From the NCBI GenBank assembly GCA_036244855.1, contig BQKZ01001897.1:1-64000 (forward strand): a stretch of DNA of 64,000 nucleotides, written 5' to 3'. Made by a program: the position numbers and the translations under genes. The DNA is from Temnopleurus reevesii (lineage: Eukaryota; Echinodermata; Echinoidea; Temnopleuroida; Temnopleuridae). Within the stretch, counting starts at the first letter, position 1, and each line of letters begins with the position of its first letter. The notes under the pieces are model-generated. The model worked only from the letters and a program-made list of their open reading frames with translations, did not search any database and was not told where the DNA came from. Positions 11,969 to 26,981 of this stretch are shown piece by piece.

Positions 11969-13616
11969 CATAGTGTGGAGTGGACTTAACACTGTACTCA
12001 TTATAAGGGCCATGTGTGTCTGACCAACTTCAATTCTCAGCGCAAATGGCTGTTTTGCTCAACGAAGATAACTTATACCCAAAATATATTCACAAAGAGA
12101 CTTAAAAGAGCTAGAATTATGTCTTCTATATAATTTGTTACTATAGTATAATGCATCAAATTTTTATGGTACCACGTAAACCAGATTGGGGAAATATTGG
12201 TCCAATTTGATGCTCATGCAATATCTCTGTCTATCAGCAGTGCACAAAAATGTACCAGTGATTTTCTTCATTATTACAAAAACATTTTTGTGTTGATTGT
12301 AATCTTGAGGAATGTTTTTAAAATGTTAAACATGTTTAAAAGCATTTTTTTTAAAGAATTGATGGGTCAAGAAGAAAGTTAATTCAGTCTTTCCCAAATT
12401 TTTACCATGCCATCATATTTTGCTTTTCTACCATTAACAACATGAAGTAATGAGTTGCCATATTGGAATTATGTGTCAGCTCTTTGCACAGACAGAATAA
12501 TATGATAAATTTGCACACAACATATGTTTTATGGTTGCAACCATTAAATATTGTTTTGTGTATTTTTTTGTGAAACTACAAATCTTTAATTTGTTCTCCG
12601 AATGTGACAGCATTAATATATGCATTGACATTTATTCAAAATTTTCTGGAAAACTCTTATTATCACTTAATTTGAAGGTTGCAAAATTGGCAACAGTGTC
12701 ATGTGCAAAAGTATTTTGATGTAGTTTGGCAAATAATCCAAACAATGGAGACTGAATACTTTGGTGTCATTTCAATGAAATAGGTCAAAACTAATGTTGA
12801 TATGTGAATCTTACACCTTTCACTCACAAAATGGTCATCCAATTGATAATTCCACTTACAATTGTATAGGTCGAGAACTACGCCTGAGTTTCAGACAATA
12901 AACTACAAGCAAATAAATGTAGTTTAAAATAACATTCAAAACCTACACTTGTAGTGGAACATTATATCATAAAGTGTTTGCAAACCAGATGTAGAAAGTA
13001 TCTGGATAAAGTGAGTGAAGGGAAAGATTTCATACATGTGAGTTTTGGGTGCTAGAATGAATACTGTATATTTGTAAGAAACTCACTGATCAAAGCTTTT
13101 CCATTTTTTTTAATTAAAAAGAAGAGATTCATAAGAACGTCTTCTATACAGGGAAAGATATCAATTTCATCTATTTATTGTATCTCTGGAGAAAAGAAGT
13201 ACATTAAAATGCAATCTTCATACCAACAGAAAAACCATGTGAAAATTGGAAAGGTTTAAATCAGTTACGTTTACAAATGCATTCATATTTGCCAGGATAT
13301 TACAAACGATCTCAGGTCACCTGTTCTTTTCTCATCTCAAAAAGATTTCAAAAGACATTTCTGCATTACTAAATATCTTTAAAATGCATGAAATCCATGC
13401 CCAAATTGCAATTTCTTTACTTGGAACAATGTATTAGAAAGGCAAATTGAGGATGTATGGAAAAAATGGTATGTGATACATGTGTCTTTGTGTAAATTAA
13501 TATAAAAAAGAAAAATAAAACCTTTTAATCTATTTCACCATGCGAACTGTGACCCAGCATTATAGAAATATGGTTTATATGAATGCAAAAATAATGAGAT
13601 GATCTAGAACATTCTT

Positions 13617-13800
13617 CTCTTTCTTAATTCCTATGTAAGATTTCTTTCTCACACCTTTTCTCTTGCTCAAACTCTTGCTCTATCTTTCTCACTCTCTCTC
13701 TCTCTCTCTCTCCCTCTCTCTCTTTCTCTCTTTTTCTCTCATTCTTTCTCTATCTCTCTCTTTCTGATTTTCTTTACACTCTCACTTAATATCTTGCCCT
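13617..13800. repeat. CT-rich pyrimidine tract
   Basis: About 180 bases almost entirely of C and T on the + strand, including an (TC)n core near 13690-13730. Such mirror-like pyrimidine tracts can form triplex DNA in principle; function here is unknown. Confidence 0.9.
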
Positions 13801-14338
13801 TTTGATATTTTACACTATTTCAAAGCAAAGACTCATCTGTCCATCTATCTCTCACTTGACAGATGGGCAGAAGTTTGGATGCATTTTGCTTTGAAAGAAA
13901 ATGATATCAAGCAATTTGATATACCAAATTTAGAGAAAAATACTGGCAGGAAATGTCAACCCTATTTTTTCTGACGAGAATTTTTACTTAAAGTATTAAG
14001 AGGAAATTACAAAACACAACAATGATGCCAAACTTCCGGTACATACACGATGATAGAAATTACTATATAAATCACCAAACAGCTGAACCAAATATTTTCC
14101 CATGACAGAAAGCACAATAACTATAAACCATTCTCTCATGAGAAAATATCTGTTGAAGCTACTTAATAATTTCCATTTTAATTTCCATCCTCATGCATAT
14201 TCCGGAAGCTTGATATCTCTGATGTGCTTGTTTGTATCGATTAATTCATTTCTGGAAAGCATCAATTACAGGACTGGTGATCAACTTTGCTTTGGATGAC
14301 TTTCTGACATAGGAGAGAGGAAATCCTTTACAGATCGT

Positions 14339-14446
14339 TCCAAAAACAGCATCATCAACCAAGAGATCATCAACGACATCACCACCAGCAAAATCATCCT
14401 CCTCATCATCACTGGCATCATCCTGCAGTCATCATCATCATTTTTC
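14339..14446. repeat. CAT/ATC trinucleotide-rich patch
   Basis: Dense, imperfect CATCAT-type repeats, interrupted throughout. They account for the reading frame on the opposite strand, which is therefore not called as a gene. Confidence 0.75.
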
Positions 14447-14801
14447 TTTACAATTATCTTGATGGCTCCAATGAGAATGGATAAAAGCCCTATTGCACTG
14501 AAAGCTTGTGTCAATCTGATGAGACTTATCACTAAAATAGAAACGTAAAATGCCTTTAGTTATAGAAATTACAATCATTATATATAATACATACAAGTCA
14601 ATTGAAGGAAAACTCTAGTTTTTATATTCATCAATTCTTTATATATGTGACTCATGTGACATTATTTTATATCAATATTTACCATGATAATCTGCTATTT
14701 TCAGCATTTCTGAAAAATTAATTATTTGTTTTGTCTTTCTCCATCATTAATTTCAATTTCAAGCAGCTAATAAGCAGCAGGTCATTCAATAAAACTATCT
14801 C

Positions 14802-14835
14802 TGATTTAATGATAAGAGTGATTTAATGATAAGAG
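14802..14835. repeat. perfect 17-bp tandem duplication
   Basis: TGATTTAATGATAAGAG occurs twice without a gap (14802-14818 and 14819-14835), read directly from the sequence. A recent slippage duplication is the simplest explanation. Confidence 0.95.
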
Positions 14836-17800
14836 TTTTTTTAGTGCAATGGGGCTTTTCATGAAATTGGCATAACCAGATTCTTGGATCTGAAATATTG
14901 AGGCATTTTTCCTGGTTCTCTGCGATTTTGAGGTATATATATATCTTTTATACAAATTTAAATGCAGATAACTTTGTGAACACATAAAATATCCTATGAT
15001 TTAAAAAAAACCTTCCTTCCCACATCATTGTTGAATTTCAACTCAAAAACAATTTTCCATGCAATCTATAACATATTATTAATAAAAATTATTTTGTTGT
15101 TTTTTCTTTACAAAACAACTGCCTTTCAAATTGAACGAGCAAACTTTTATCAAATGAGAAATAAATCTCCTTTATAATTTAGATCTACAATGATGTGGAT
15201 ATCACAACTTTTTATCTGTGAAGTGTATGAGGGGTACTAACATGCAGGTAATTTCTACTGACTTTTTGACAAACATTTATCTACTAATGATTGACTAACA
15301 TTCTATCAATTGTTTGTAAAAATAGAAAAGATTCTTGAGAGAACTTCTCTCAAGTGAAGAGTAAATTGCACCGTATCTGAGGTTCAAACTGCACAGTGTT
15401 TATGACTTGAAGTGTATCACTTTTGCCACCATGCGTTTTATGTGATCTTATGAAGATGTGAACATAGTATGCAATTGTATTTCATAAATATGTTTTATTT
15501 GTGACTTAAATGCTTTTCATAACAAAATTTTAAAGATATACAACATGTTGTATGGTGGGGATAACATGTAACACTGGAATATACTGACACACATCAAATC
15601 AGCTCACTATTTTATTGTAAATTGAATCCTATGTCTATAGGAAATCGAGTAGGTAAGTCAAGATCTTTGTGAATAACTTTTCAACATATTATAAGTGGAA
15701 AAGAAGATCCCATTTTACAAGACGGTAAAATGGTAATGGTACCATATAACGAGACTTACCATTAATGTTTTAACCGAATGATATACCGTGGCACTAAACT
15801 CCAGATAAAAGCAGAAACAAGCTGGAGTGCAACAGAATTACGACTTTTGACAGAGACGCAGGAAAACGTACAACTTTACTATCCTTCACACCATCACAGC
15901 AAACGAACAGAGACAGTCAAGACGACAGACGGTTTGTATGAATTTGACTAATTGTGGTTTTTTTAGTATTGCTGACTGATTTTTCTTTTTTCCCACGTTA
16001 TATTTACTGATCCTTGTAACCTTTGTGCTGTATACATCCCTTACATGTGAGTGAAAAAAGGGTGAACTGGGACTTTTTGGTGGCTCAATAGTTGATTGCT
16101 TAATGATGACTGATAAAATGAGCATATGACTATTTTTAAGTAGCTCACAACAACATATCTGATAGAATTAACCAATTGTGGTATACAGATACCAACCTGT
16201 TGTAGTGATATTGATTAATAAAAGTTGAAAAAATATTCAAATGTTATTTCATGCTTGACTTGGATTATGATTTCAATTATGATACATACTGAAAATATAT
16301 ACTTTTTGCCTCAATATTACATTATGGAATGTCTTAAAAAACAAGCTCAGCGGAATGCCATCTTATCCATTTTCATTAAATCACATCCAAAATTTCCAGA
16401 TAAGGCCTATATAATTCCAAATTCAAATTTTGCTTTGGAATACAATCCTTTTTCTACATCTCGAGATTACCTACAATTAAAAAAATAACACAATTCTAAG
16501 AAAATAACAATTCAGGAAAATCTCCTTTTTACACATTGCTCATGTCATTGATCTATTTTTTTTTTTACTAAAGGAATGCAGTGATGTCAATATATATATA
16601 AATAATTAATATATTGCAAGGGATTGCATTGTTGACTAAACTTGCCATTGTTTGCAGATTCCAGATCCAGGGTTCATATAAGAAGGTGGGAAAGGAAGGA
16701 GAGAGAGATAGAGAACTAATGACAAACTTACATGTGCATTGTTCAATACAAGTGTTCATAATCAAACCAAGCTTGATGAGTTGAGATAATGACAAGATCA
16801 ATTTGTGTCCCCTTGTTGAAGTACATGGCCATTGAAATGACTCTCATATATGCCTTTCCACATATACCTAGCAGTCAAATAGATAACCATACATCACAGT
16901 TTCGACGTGTGTCAAATTAATTTCTGTTTGACGTCACGATTTTAATTGAGTTTTGGAGATATTAGACTGCTGTAGATCTTTAAAGGAACATAATCGTTCC
17001 ATTAGAGGTGCATCTATCATGATGATAACCTTCTTCACATGGCCCAATTCCAGCCTTTTTGCCCTTTGCTCGTAATTTCATTTTCTGTTTCTGTGGTAAC
17101 AGCCATAAAAAAATTGTAATTATGCATGCCAAATAGCGTACGTCAGTATAAAATGATAGGAAGGGACTCACAACATATATCACACTTTCAAAAAAAAACT
17201 TTCAAAAAAACATGATAGATTATCTACCATGTTAAGAAATTACATAACCCATGGAAATAAACATAAATGATCTGAATAAAGAAAGGTATGTTGCACATTT
17301 GAATAAAATATCAAAGAAATACATAATTCAAAACTCGCATTACAATACATTTCATTGGAAAAGCATGCATTTACCACAATCAAACATAATAATACAGAAC
17401 ATTTTCTAAGCAGCTCTTTTGCATTGGTTGATTCTGTTTATTAGGATACATGCTCACAAAACGTCACTGATTTTAATAACCTAAACCTCGACTGGATTTC
17501 TTGAAATAAATATATTTTCATGATTAAAGTTAGGAGAGAAAAAATATCAATAAATCCTGTAATAACAGTAGCTTGAACAATAAAGCATATTATATGCATT
17601 TGCATAGAGTTTGCCAGACTAGTATAAATTATACTCACAAAAAAAACTATATAGTCATGTGTAGACAGGATTAAATAATAAATGAATAATGATAATAATA
17701 TAGGTTCTCCCTTGCAATTCATCATAATTTCTTTTGATACAACGTAAAATCATTCAATCTAAAAGGAATTTGAATGACCTGTGAGACCAACATTTAATCA

Positions 17801-19426
17801 CCTATATAGTTGATTTTATTTGATTTCATTGGCATGCGATTTCATATTTTTCAAATTTCGGCAAGGAAAAAATAAGAACAATCTAATTCAGAAAGATTAT
17901 GAAAGTCTGTTGAATTGAACATTCATTCATTCATTCGAATGCACCTCTGACAAAATTGGCCGGGAAAATCTTTAATAATGATAATTTTATAACAGGCTTA
18001 TCACACGAATGACTATGGGCAGATTAACTGGAATGCTTAATTTCTTCAATAATTTAAATACAGTATAACAATTATGAGCTAGGTCTGAAAAAGAGCACTT
18101 TTTATAAATAATAAGTTCTACAAAGAACATTCAATCAGCTGCTTAGATTGAAACTATAACTTCAAATGCAAGATAACTGCGCAATAAATGGAAAATGGTT
18201 GTTGTAGAAGAGGAATTTAAAAATTGCATATTTCAAGAAATGTGCAATATGATTAATATAATTTGAAAAAATACAAATTGTTCTATTTTGATAGCATTTT
18301 GGGGCATATCCTTCAAACAAAGCAAACAATTAATAATAATTCATATTACTTAAAATGTACATGGAATGTAAGACGGTGATGAAGGGGGGGTTGGAAAGTG
18401 GATGCAGATGTGGGTAAGTGAAAAAAGTGAGAAAGCATGTGCATGTATCTTCCCTGCTTTAACGCTCCCCCTTTCCTTAGTTTGATAATGATACTTATGC
18501 GCTGCAAATCAGAAGTAAAGATTTTGTAAAGATTTGCTATATATTCGCATCATAGTGTATTGTAATTGAGAGACGTTTTTTATGAATATGATTTCTCTGA
18601 TGCATTTTGTAAGTAATGCACAGAACACTTTTGTTAAAACAAAAACTGAAAATAATAAGAACAGGATTAAGAAAAAATTGCAACAGACACACAATAATTT
18701 ACAACAATCTGTATTCCTGAGTAAGTCATTTCAATATAAAGTTTTGCAACCTCCCCCATATAAATGAAATCACTCCTACTTATAATTCTATATCTCAAAT
18801 GATACCCCAAAAAGAATATATTTGCTCTAATCATATTCCAGATACGATTCTTTCGACAACAAAAAAGATGAGGGCGTTGTTATGAAAGAGTAAGCTTGCA
18901 TCATTTTTTTCTCCATTTCTTAACTGGTTTTATTCCATATCTATTAATGGAAATATGTATCACTGGACCATTTGATAGCATTTTACTGAATATAAAATAC
19001 AAATTACCCTCTATAGGAAAAGTTAGCAACACCCCTGATAACAAGAAATGCAAAAAGCACCCCTAGAATAAGTCAATTATGATCGAAGGGGTGCAAGACA
19101 TATGGAAGGGACAGGGATGGGAGTGCTACAAAACGCGATTGCGAGTCGGTAATCATGATGTAATCCCAAACCAAGGGAGTGAGTAGAAAAAGGAAGCCCT
19201 ACCCTGCTGCGAGAGAGAACATTATCATTGCCTGACATTTACAACTACAGCTGGTCTACCATGCCTACACCATTAAGTATTCATGGACAAAAATGTTCAC
19301 TGATTCCAAAAGCCATCCATATTTGATGGCCTGGATGGTATGCTATGCCTTACATATATGCATATAAGAAAGTAACCTATACCTCATGCTCATAACACTT
19401 CTCTTTGTGAGCGTAATTAAGATCCC

Positions 19427-19467
19427 TTCTAATCTAATCTAATCTTATCTAAATTCTAATCTAATCT
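19427..19467. repeat. TCTAA pentanucleotide repeat
   Basis: Repeated TCTAA units with a few interruptions, seen directly. Confidence 0.85.
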
Positions 19468-20892
19468 GAAATGTATCAAGTCTATCTTTGATACTGTATG
19501 ATTCAGAAATATGAAAATAATTAAAGAATAAATTTGCTGAAAAAAACGTTTGATATATCTAACCTTAAAATGATGAGGAAGCAAACATTTTCTTACAGTT
19601 ACAGTGAAAATAATAAAGCATTCAATCATTTCTGAAAATATCTTAATACTGACTTATGTTATGTTACCAAAAACGCATAACAAAGAACATTTTTCCGTAA
19701 TATAGGTCCCTTGCGATGCCCCTAATTCATTTTAGACTAATTATGGATAACATTTGCACAAAAAAAAGTTAATGAGCATTTCCAAAATATTTCTCGCTAA
19801 AAACATTGCAAAAGACAAATATCATGAGTTCTGCAATAAAAAAAAAGTTTGTATCAAACTACTATTTCATATCCAAGCTTTAGAGCTAAAATGAATATTT
19901 ACATCATTCAATCCAGAATTATTCAATTTACCAGATGATTTAACTTTAAGAATTATAATCCAAGGTATTTCATTTTGACATTTCCTCTGCCATGATGTCT
20001 GTGAGAAGGAATAAGTTTGAGGCCCCATTGGTGATGGGCAAGGCTCTCTTCCCACTCGTTTCAACACCCATTAAAAGTAGCAGGCTTTTTGGAGAACACT
20101 CCTCTATGCACTTTAAATGAGGTGCTACAGTTACCTTGTGCAAACAGTGTTGGGCTCAAGAGGAGATAGCTACACCATTAATATTTATGACCATTACACA
20201 CTTGGAACCCCAGTTTCACAAAGACATACCATGACGCTATCCAACCATCAAAATGGGGAACGGATACTTGCATGGTGCACGATGCATTCACACGATAAGT
20301 GTTGATAGCAGGCCTGGGATGCGCATAACGGAGCTGGTTGCAGACGTGCATATAAATATATGATTAAGTTTATGAAGTAGACCACTGTTAAGAGATGAAT
20401 TACTTATAAGGTATGAAAGAGTGAATTTCTATTATTTATAACCTAGGAAGTATGCGAGAATTGGAAGGATTCAACGTGGGAGATAGAGCTTAAAAAGATA
20501 ATAAGGATGTAGAGCTAGTTATCCTCAGAATTAAAATACATTCTAGAAGGTGTCACAGGATTACCTTACAACTTTTTTACCATTCTTCCAATGACATAAA
20601 ATCTGATCATACAAGTTTACAGACTTTTTTTCTTCATTTTGCGGGATTAAAATGTTTCCCTTAAAAATTTACAGGGTGAAAGAGAGAATGTGAGAGTTAA
20701 ATGCAATAAAAAAAAATTATTTCTCCTTCTGACATTAGCATCCTACCATCATAAAGAACTCAGTTCTGATATTTTTCCCAATTCATCTTTGAGATTAAAT
20801 ATCTAAACTTAGCGTAATTTTGAGACAATGAAACGTATTTCAAAATCCATTTAAAACTACTCAATAAATGAAACAAATTTGATATAGAATTT

Positions 20893-20949
20893 AATATAAT
20901 AGAATATAATAGAATATAATAGAATATAATAGAAAATATAATAGAAAAT
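20893..20949. repeat. ATAATAGAAT tandem repeat
   Basis: A 10-base AT-rich unit (ATAATAGAAT) is repeated about five times, with the last units changed to AGAAAATATA. Seen directly. Confidence 0.9.
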
Positions 20950-22049
20950 GTCATGAAATTTACGAAATTTACGAAGTTGGGCTTAAACAGTACTATGTAA
21001 AAAAAATATCTTACTATTAATTTTCAATTTCTCTTTAAATATAAAAAAAAATTCAGAAACTTAGTATTAGGTTTCATGAATATGGAAATTAACTTTACTA
21101 AATATATACTTATTTGGTCAGATTTCTGAAAACCTATTCTATGAATTCTAATAAGAACCATTCCATCTGGAATCATTTGTAAAAATAGAAGAAAAATATT
21201 GCTTAATTTTTACCATAAGCATAGATTTGACCTTAAGTTAAATTTGAAAATTATACAATAAAATTATTAAAAACATCTAAAATAATAAGAGGTTTAAAAA
21301 ACGCATTTATCCAATGTATTAACTGCATATTGCGAATGATACTTTGAGTTAGTAAATGGTGCTTTCCAATTGATTGAATTGAAATGAATTGATGATTTGA
21401 TGCGATATAATTGTACCGCTATAGCTCTGCTGACTTCTCGTGAATGCATTTAATAGAGCGGGGACGATGAAAGGACTTTTCATGAGCCATTGAGCGATTG
21501 TGACATCATGATGGCGATGAAAAGAAGAATTGATTTTTCACACATAATATGCATGCAGCAGGAGGAAGAGGAGGAGAATGAAGGATTGGATTGAGTTGAG
21601 TACATTTAATCACTTGCTTTGTTGATAGATGTTCACATACAAACATGTAGGTTTTTATCAATGTTTATATGCATTTATATAATGTAAAACATTACTTTGC
21701 AGCCACAGAAATTGTCCAAATTATCTTTCTTTCCTTTTTTTTTTGAGTGGTAAATTATATCGTTGAACAAAGGTATTGAACAAAAGGTCTATTTATGATG
21801 AATTTCAAAGGAAAATATTCAAATTCATAGGAAAAAATATCCATGATTAGTCATTAATTTAAACATTTCAAGTGAAAGATATTGGCATTTTATGATGTAG
21901 TTAATCAAGGGAGAAGAATGATTGACTACTGATGGGGCTACATGTTAAAATGAAATGTAACAATGAATAGATAAATAGAAAGACAAATAATCAAATGAAT
22001 AAATATTGTGAATAAATAATATAAATAATGGCACTCAATGCAGAAGCGC

Positions 22050-22105
22050 CTACTTGGCAGCTATGCTATGGCCGGGTAATAATATTAGATAATTTGTCTC
22101 GCGCC
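22050..22105 (+). mobile_element. SINE fragment (3' body part)
   Basis: The segment GAAGCGCCTACTTGGCAG followed by GGCCGGGTAATAATA matches the 3' body of the intact SINE at 26982-27280 (GAGCGCCTAACTGGC and CCAGGGTAATAATA). The tRNA-like head and the TTATT tail are absent, so this is a truncated old copy. Confidence 0.55.
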
Positions 22106-22165
22106 TCTGAATAGGTGACTAGAGAGATGGCATGTTTAAATGCTATATATTATCATTATTTGACA

Positions 22166-22204
22166 AGCCATCATTAATTTTTTTTTAGGTTAGCCATCAT
22201 TAAT
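22166..22204. repeat. 13-bp direct repeat AGCCATCATTAAT
   Basis: AGCCATCATTAAT occurs at 22166-22178 and 22192-22204, separated by a T-rich spacer. This could be a slippage duplication or a target-site duplication left around a lost insert; there is nothing identifiable between the copies. Confidence 0.7.
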
Positions 22205-23007
22205 CTATAAGGGATACATAACATTTGGTACTTTGAAGATACATATTGCGCAAAGTCTTAATGCATGAAAATTAAGGCCCCTTCACTTATCAATTTCAGG
22301 GGCCAAAAGGATGACCAAAAATAGGGCTGTATTTTATGAAACGATAACAAGTGAAGCTTCTTGGACATCCCTATGAAACCAGTGTTGTGGAGCTCCATCT
22401 TTTACTTTCTGCCTTGGCCCCAGAATGAAGATGTGACAGCCCCAATGTTGCTGTAACATAACCAGAGCGTTTATTGAGCCAGCCATCATCGCAAAGGCTT
22501 ACCAAGGTGTTCAGTTTATCTAAGTAGTCAAAGGTAGAGTAGAAGTGTTGTGAAGATTACTAATGCACTATCTTGATAGCTACTAATTCCAAGGATCAAC
22601 CTTTTACCCATATCATTTCCCTTCTTCACTATCTATGCGTCTCGCTGGCCTGGCAAGTATAGTGATAATGCATGCGAGCGCATGTGTGACCTTTATAGTG
22701 ACAGCGGCGCAAATTAGTTTGGCTGGAGCTACAATTGTGCCGATGAATTGCAAATTAGAAGGCAAGCTTATACTAACTCCCTATCCCTACATACTATGTG
22801 CTAGGCCTATCTATTCCCAACGACACTATTATTCACATTTTCCAACTGAGTTACAGTGGGATAAATAAGTCATATACTTGTGTAAATTCTTCTTCTGTAG
22901 GCATGTTCTTTGCTCATTTATCTTGACCATGGCTAGAAAGAAACCATTCGTTTTAGCATACAGGATAAATAATACATTTTTGGTTGTCAGGACATGAAAT
23001 GGATAAG
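22205..23007. other. non-coding stretch between two SINE remnants
   Basis: No gene recognised. GGCCCCTTCACTT and CAGGGGCC form a small inverted repeat near 22277-22305. A 78-codon frame at 22635-22868 has no recognisable motif and is not called. Confidence 0.45.
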
Positions 23008-23240
23008 GGATGTGTGATGGTCTGGTGGTTCGATTCTTGTACTGTGAATAACAGAGTCATGGGTTCAATTCATGTTGTGGCACCCATTTCCATCAGGAAG
23101 AAATTTGTCCACTCCCATCCACTCTGACCCAGGTGATCGGTGGAAAGATGACGGCTGCCATTGGAATCCGTCTACTTCCGCTCGAAAGCTAATAGGCTAC
23201 AAATCTAACGACTGAGTAGTAATAATTGTAAATACTCTGA
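23008..23240 (+). mobile_element. tRNA-derived SINE, second type
   Basis: The head contains an A-box-like TGGTCTGGTGG and a B-box-like GGGTTCAATTC about 40 bases later, the internal RNA polymerase III promoter layout of a tRNA. It is followed by a body (ATTTCCATCAGGAAGAAATT, then CACTCTGACCCAGGTGA) that matches the body of the SINE at 26982-27280. The 3' half differs and it ends in a weak AT-rich tail. SINEs move using the machinery of a LINE; no partner LINE is visible in the window. Confidence 0.75.
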
Positions 23241-26200
23241 TCAATTTTAAACTGAATATGGAGTTGCATAGCATAGAATTACTTTCATTTACACTACAAA
23301 TACACAGTCTAATTATATTTCATTTTGTAAAATATGCTCAATAATTATGATAAAACTCACTCATGGTTATAATATATTAATACAAATACTACAACCAATC
23401 ATTCTCTGAATATATATTGCAGCTCATTCATTTGCATTGGTATGTTACAAGAACATTTTGCTTCATTTTTTTACAACACATTTTTATATTATCCTTTGTG
23501 TAACTTTACACAAAGCAGAAGAACTAACTTTGCCCTATATTCAATATTGTATTATCAAAAGATCATTCATACAATTTCTAAAAATGACTCATGGATGCAA
23601 ACAATGTTCAGAATGTTTTTTTTTCTGATTTCACTGGTATTACATGTAACTTTATTAAAATTTAACTTTGAAAGAAAACTATATTTTTGAAAGAATATTT
23701 GAAAGAAAATATATATGACCACATAACATGTAAACACTTGGCTTCATGTCTCATTACCAGTAGTTATAATAATCATAGCTACACAAAAACTTGTAAATTA
23801 ATCAATTTTATATGATCAATAAAACATTTGCTTAATATATTTTGATAGCGTAACGAAGGGATATAAGATAGACTTTATACCCAAAAGTAATCAATCTAAA
23901 ATGAAAAATAGCCCGATAAAGTTGATTTGGGTACACAATGGAATGTTGATGAGATACATAAGAGAAGTCATAAATTACTGATGGGTGAGATATGATTGAA
24001 GAAACCAATGGGCTACTCAAGTCAATCATATGACAAGCAATACAAACTACCCCATGCCTGTGCATATTGACACAAGCAAAATGTCCTTCATCTTGCTTAG
24101 TTTCACCCAGGCCTTGGGGCTTTTCTTCATTTTAATTGCTCTTACTTTCATCATCATTATTATCTCTCCCCCTCTCCCACCTCCTCTAATTTCTCCATCC
24201 CACATCTGATTCTACTTCTTCCTCTTTTATTACAAGTGGATATATCCAGCCCTTCATTGCATTCCGCTTCAGAAATTGTTCCCTTATCGTCTATTTTTTC
24301 TCTCTTTCCTTTAATTTTGAACATTTCCATATCTTTCTTATTTCTCTATTTCTTCTTTCTCATATCTATTCCTTTTTCTATCACAAATTCTGTTCATTTC
24401 CGTCTTTCCTTTTCATATGTCTCTCATCTTCTTTGTATCTATCTTGTCATTAATGATAATTTCCTTATCTTGTTCTTTGATCCTGATTTTTCAACAGTGA
24501 TATGATGGATATTAATAGATGCACATCTATATAAACAGATCTTTTGGGAATATAAAATTCATACAATAAGTCCTAAAAATTTGAGAGAACACTTCTTGTC
24601 TATCATTTAACTTTAAATATTTATACCACATTTAATCTTTAAAATTTCCTTTCCACAACGGCATACACATGTCATATTTAGAATTTTATTCTTTACTTAA
24701 ATTTTGACAAAACATTTGAGCCAATCGTTACATGCATATTCATCCAGTCTGAAGCCTGCAGAACTCAAATTCGACATACTGTATAAGCGAATATTTTATC
24801 ATACAAATATTTTCATGATTTTTTTACCATTTCATAATTTTAAGCATGTTGTTATTTTTACATTTTTACAGTACTTGGACACATATGAATGTCACTCTTG
24901 TCACTTATCAGAGACAGATAGCCCAAAATATAAGCATCCATATTTTGTTTCTATCACTTTCATCATGATGATAATAACCCTTTTCCAGCTTAGCCCTAAT
25001 ATCATGATGATCATGACCATCATCATCATCACTATTCCTTGCATGTCAAAGAGCAAGTTTAGTGGGTAATATAAATGCATATGGTGCATACATGCATACT
25101 TCCCATACACAATCAGACATACAGCCATTGTGTATATACACAAGCATAGAGAATAAATGCCAGTGTACATAAGATGTATATTTATACACACAGCATACAA
25201 GCTCCGATGAGATGGAAAAGGGAAAATAAAAGCAACCAAAAAGCGAGACACATATACATATCACATGGAGGGCATAAAGGAATGAGAAGTCCATGGGATA
25301 AAGAAGAGAGATGGAAGTAGGAAGAGCAAGAGAGAGAAAAAAAGAGAAATGTTTAAAGAAAATACTGGTTAGGTATATAGCAAACAAACTGCATGGAAGC
25401 GAGCTAGCCCGGTAGATGCTGGTTAGTTCTATGTATGCACAACCAGGCATGTTTTTATGGCGAATTCACTACTTCTAAATGTCATATAAATCAGCATATG
25501 GTAATGCGTTACGTTGGCTGTCTGCGTACCATCTTCCCCATGCATTGGGACATGTCCCTCTCTCGCTCTACCTTGCGCTCCACGCACAAATATATATGGT
25601 CTATTTTCCTACAAGGACAAATACTCGTATCTGGTTCTCTTTGCCTTGCCCTGTTTTCAAACCATTATAATTACTCTAACAACAGAATCTGTCCTTCCAA
25701 TTTATCACACTCTAATGCTTTCTTCTATTTCCCTTTCCTGTTTGTACTCCCATTCTTATAAGTCTCTTTTTCATCTTTTCACGCTATTCTGGCACTATCC
25801 AATGTGATGTAATCTATTGTATTTTATGATTTTAATCAATTATTTGGGCATGAGACCAATTATCATATTCTTACTTTTGTATGCAGTTCATAAGAAGATA
25901 TACTTATCAAAAACTTTCATGGTAAGGAGTCCAATTGTCATTTTATTAGCAAAAAACTTATTAGAACGAGCATACCCTGAATTACTACATTTTTAAAGAC
26001 ATAAAACTGTTTCACGAATGTTAGTTATAAATAAAATTCATAAAAATTAAATGCTTGTAGAAAGATTTTTGCAACACATATATTATGAAATAGAAAAGGT
26101 TTTACAACCTCAAATCATAAATGCCTAACTTAAAAGATAACATCTTTCTTATTTATTACAAATTTTCTTTATTTTGTATAATTTGTTTGATATAACACAA

Positions 26201-26981
26201 TGTGTATGAAAAAAAAATGTAATCAGAACAAATTGTTGGCTGTACATGTCAATGACGTTTAAATGAATAAATTCCAAATTCCAAACATATCTAAGTTAGC
26301 ATATTGTGAAGAATTAAGCAAATCTTTAAGTTCATAGACTAAATTTCAGAAGTAAACACCTTTACATGTGCACCAACAAAGATAAATGAAATAATTTGAC
26401 AATGCAGTTTCCTGATATAATGGTTCAATTATAAAATTATAATACAATTTATTTAAACCTTTCTTTGTGCTAAAATATGAGCTTGAATTGATCACAAATT
26501 TGGTGTACCAAATGTGTATTGAATGATTCAAGAGTCAGTCTGAATAACACTAGTTCATAAATCTACAGTAGATATTAACATATTTCTAAATACATGTAAA
26601 TGATTTCATATCTACAGATATCTTATTCACAAAAATACTTTAGTTATAATCTTCTCATTTTTCTGCAATATGACCCTTCACCCAACAAAATGCCATTATA
26701 GGCTTGTTTGAACAACTTTATCAATCAATATCGATATGCACAATTTGAATAATCAAACCTTCTTTTTACTACACAAACGATTTATTTGCTTTTGATTTGT
26801 AAAGGTCAACATGTACAACAGTGTCTTCAATCAGCTTTCAAATGAAAGTATCATTCTATCAATTAAAATATGTTGCTTTTCACAATAGTTAACAAATATA
26901 TATTTCTTTCTTATTTGTCTGAAATTAATCAATGATCAGAAAATTTGTCACCAATTTTAAGAACAATTTTGCAACCATCAG
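23241..26981. other. AT-rich stretch, pyrimidine-rich in the middle, no gene seen
   Basis: About 24110-24480 is T/C-rich and produces hydrophobic-looking but low-complexity frames (Ser, Phe, Leu and Ile). About 24960-25060 has ATGATG/ATCATC repeats, and 25250-25420 is purine-rich. None of the overlapping frames on either strand between 24704 and 25807 shows a domain, so they are treated as chance. Confidence 0.5.

Larger units (their letters stand above)
11973..22045. other. AT-rich stretch with simple repeats, no gene seen
   Basis: About 10 kb with no credible coding region. It holds a long pyrimidine tract (13617-13800), a CAT/ATC-rich patch (about 14339-14446), a perfect 17-base tandem duplication (14802-14835), TCTAA repeats (19427-19467) and a 10-base tandem repeat (20893-20949). 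Reading frames of 60-95 codons here are AT-rich or low-complexity and contain no recognised motif. Confidence 0.5.

Noticed and set aside
24704..25807. Seven overlapping frames of 63-134 codons on both strands
   Set aside because: No motif, mutual overlap on both strands, and simple-sequence patches (ATG/ATC repeats, purine tract) explain the openness.
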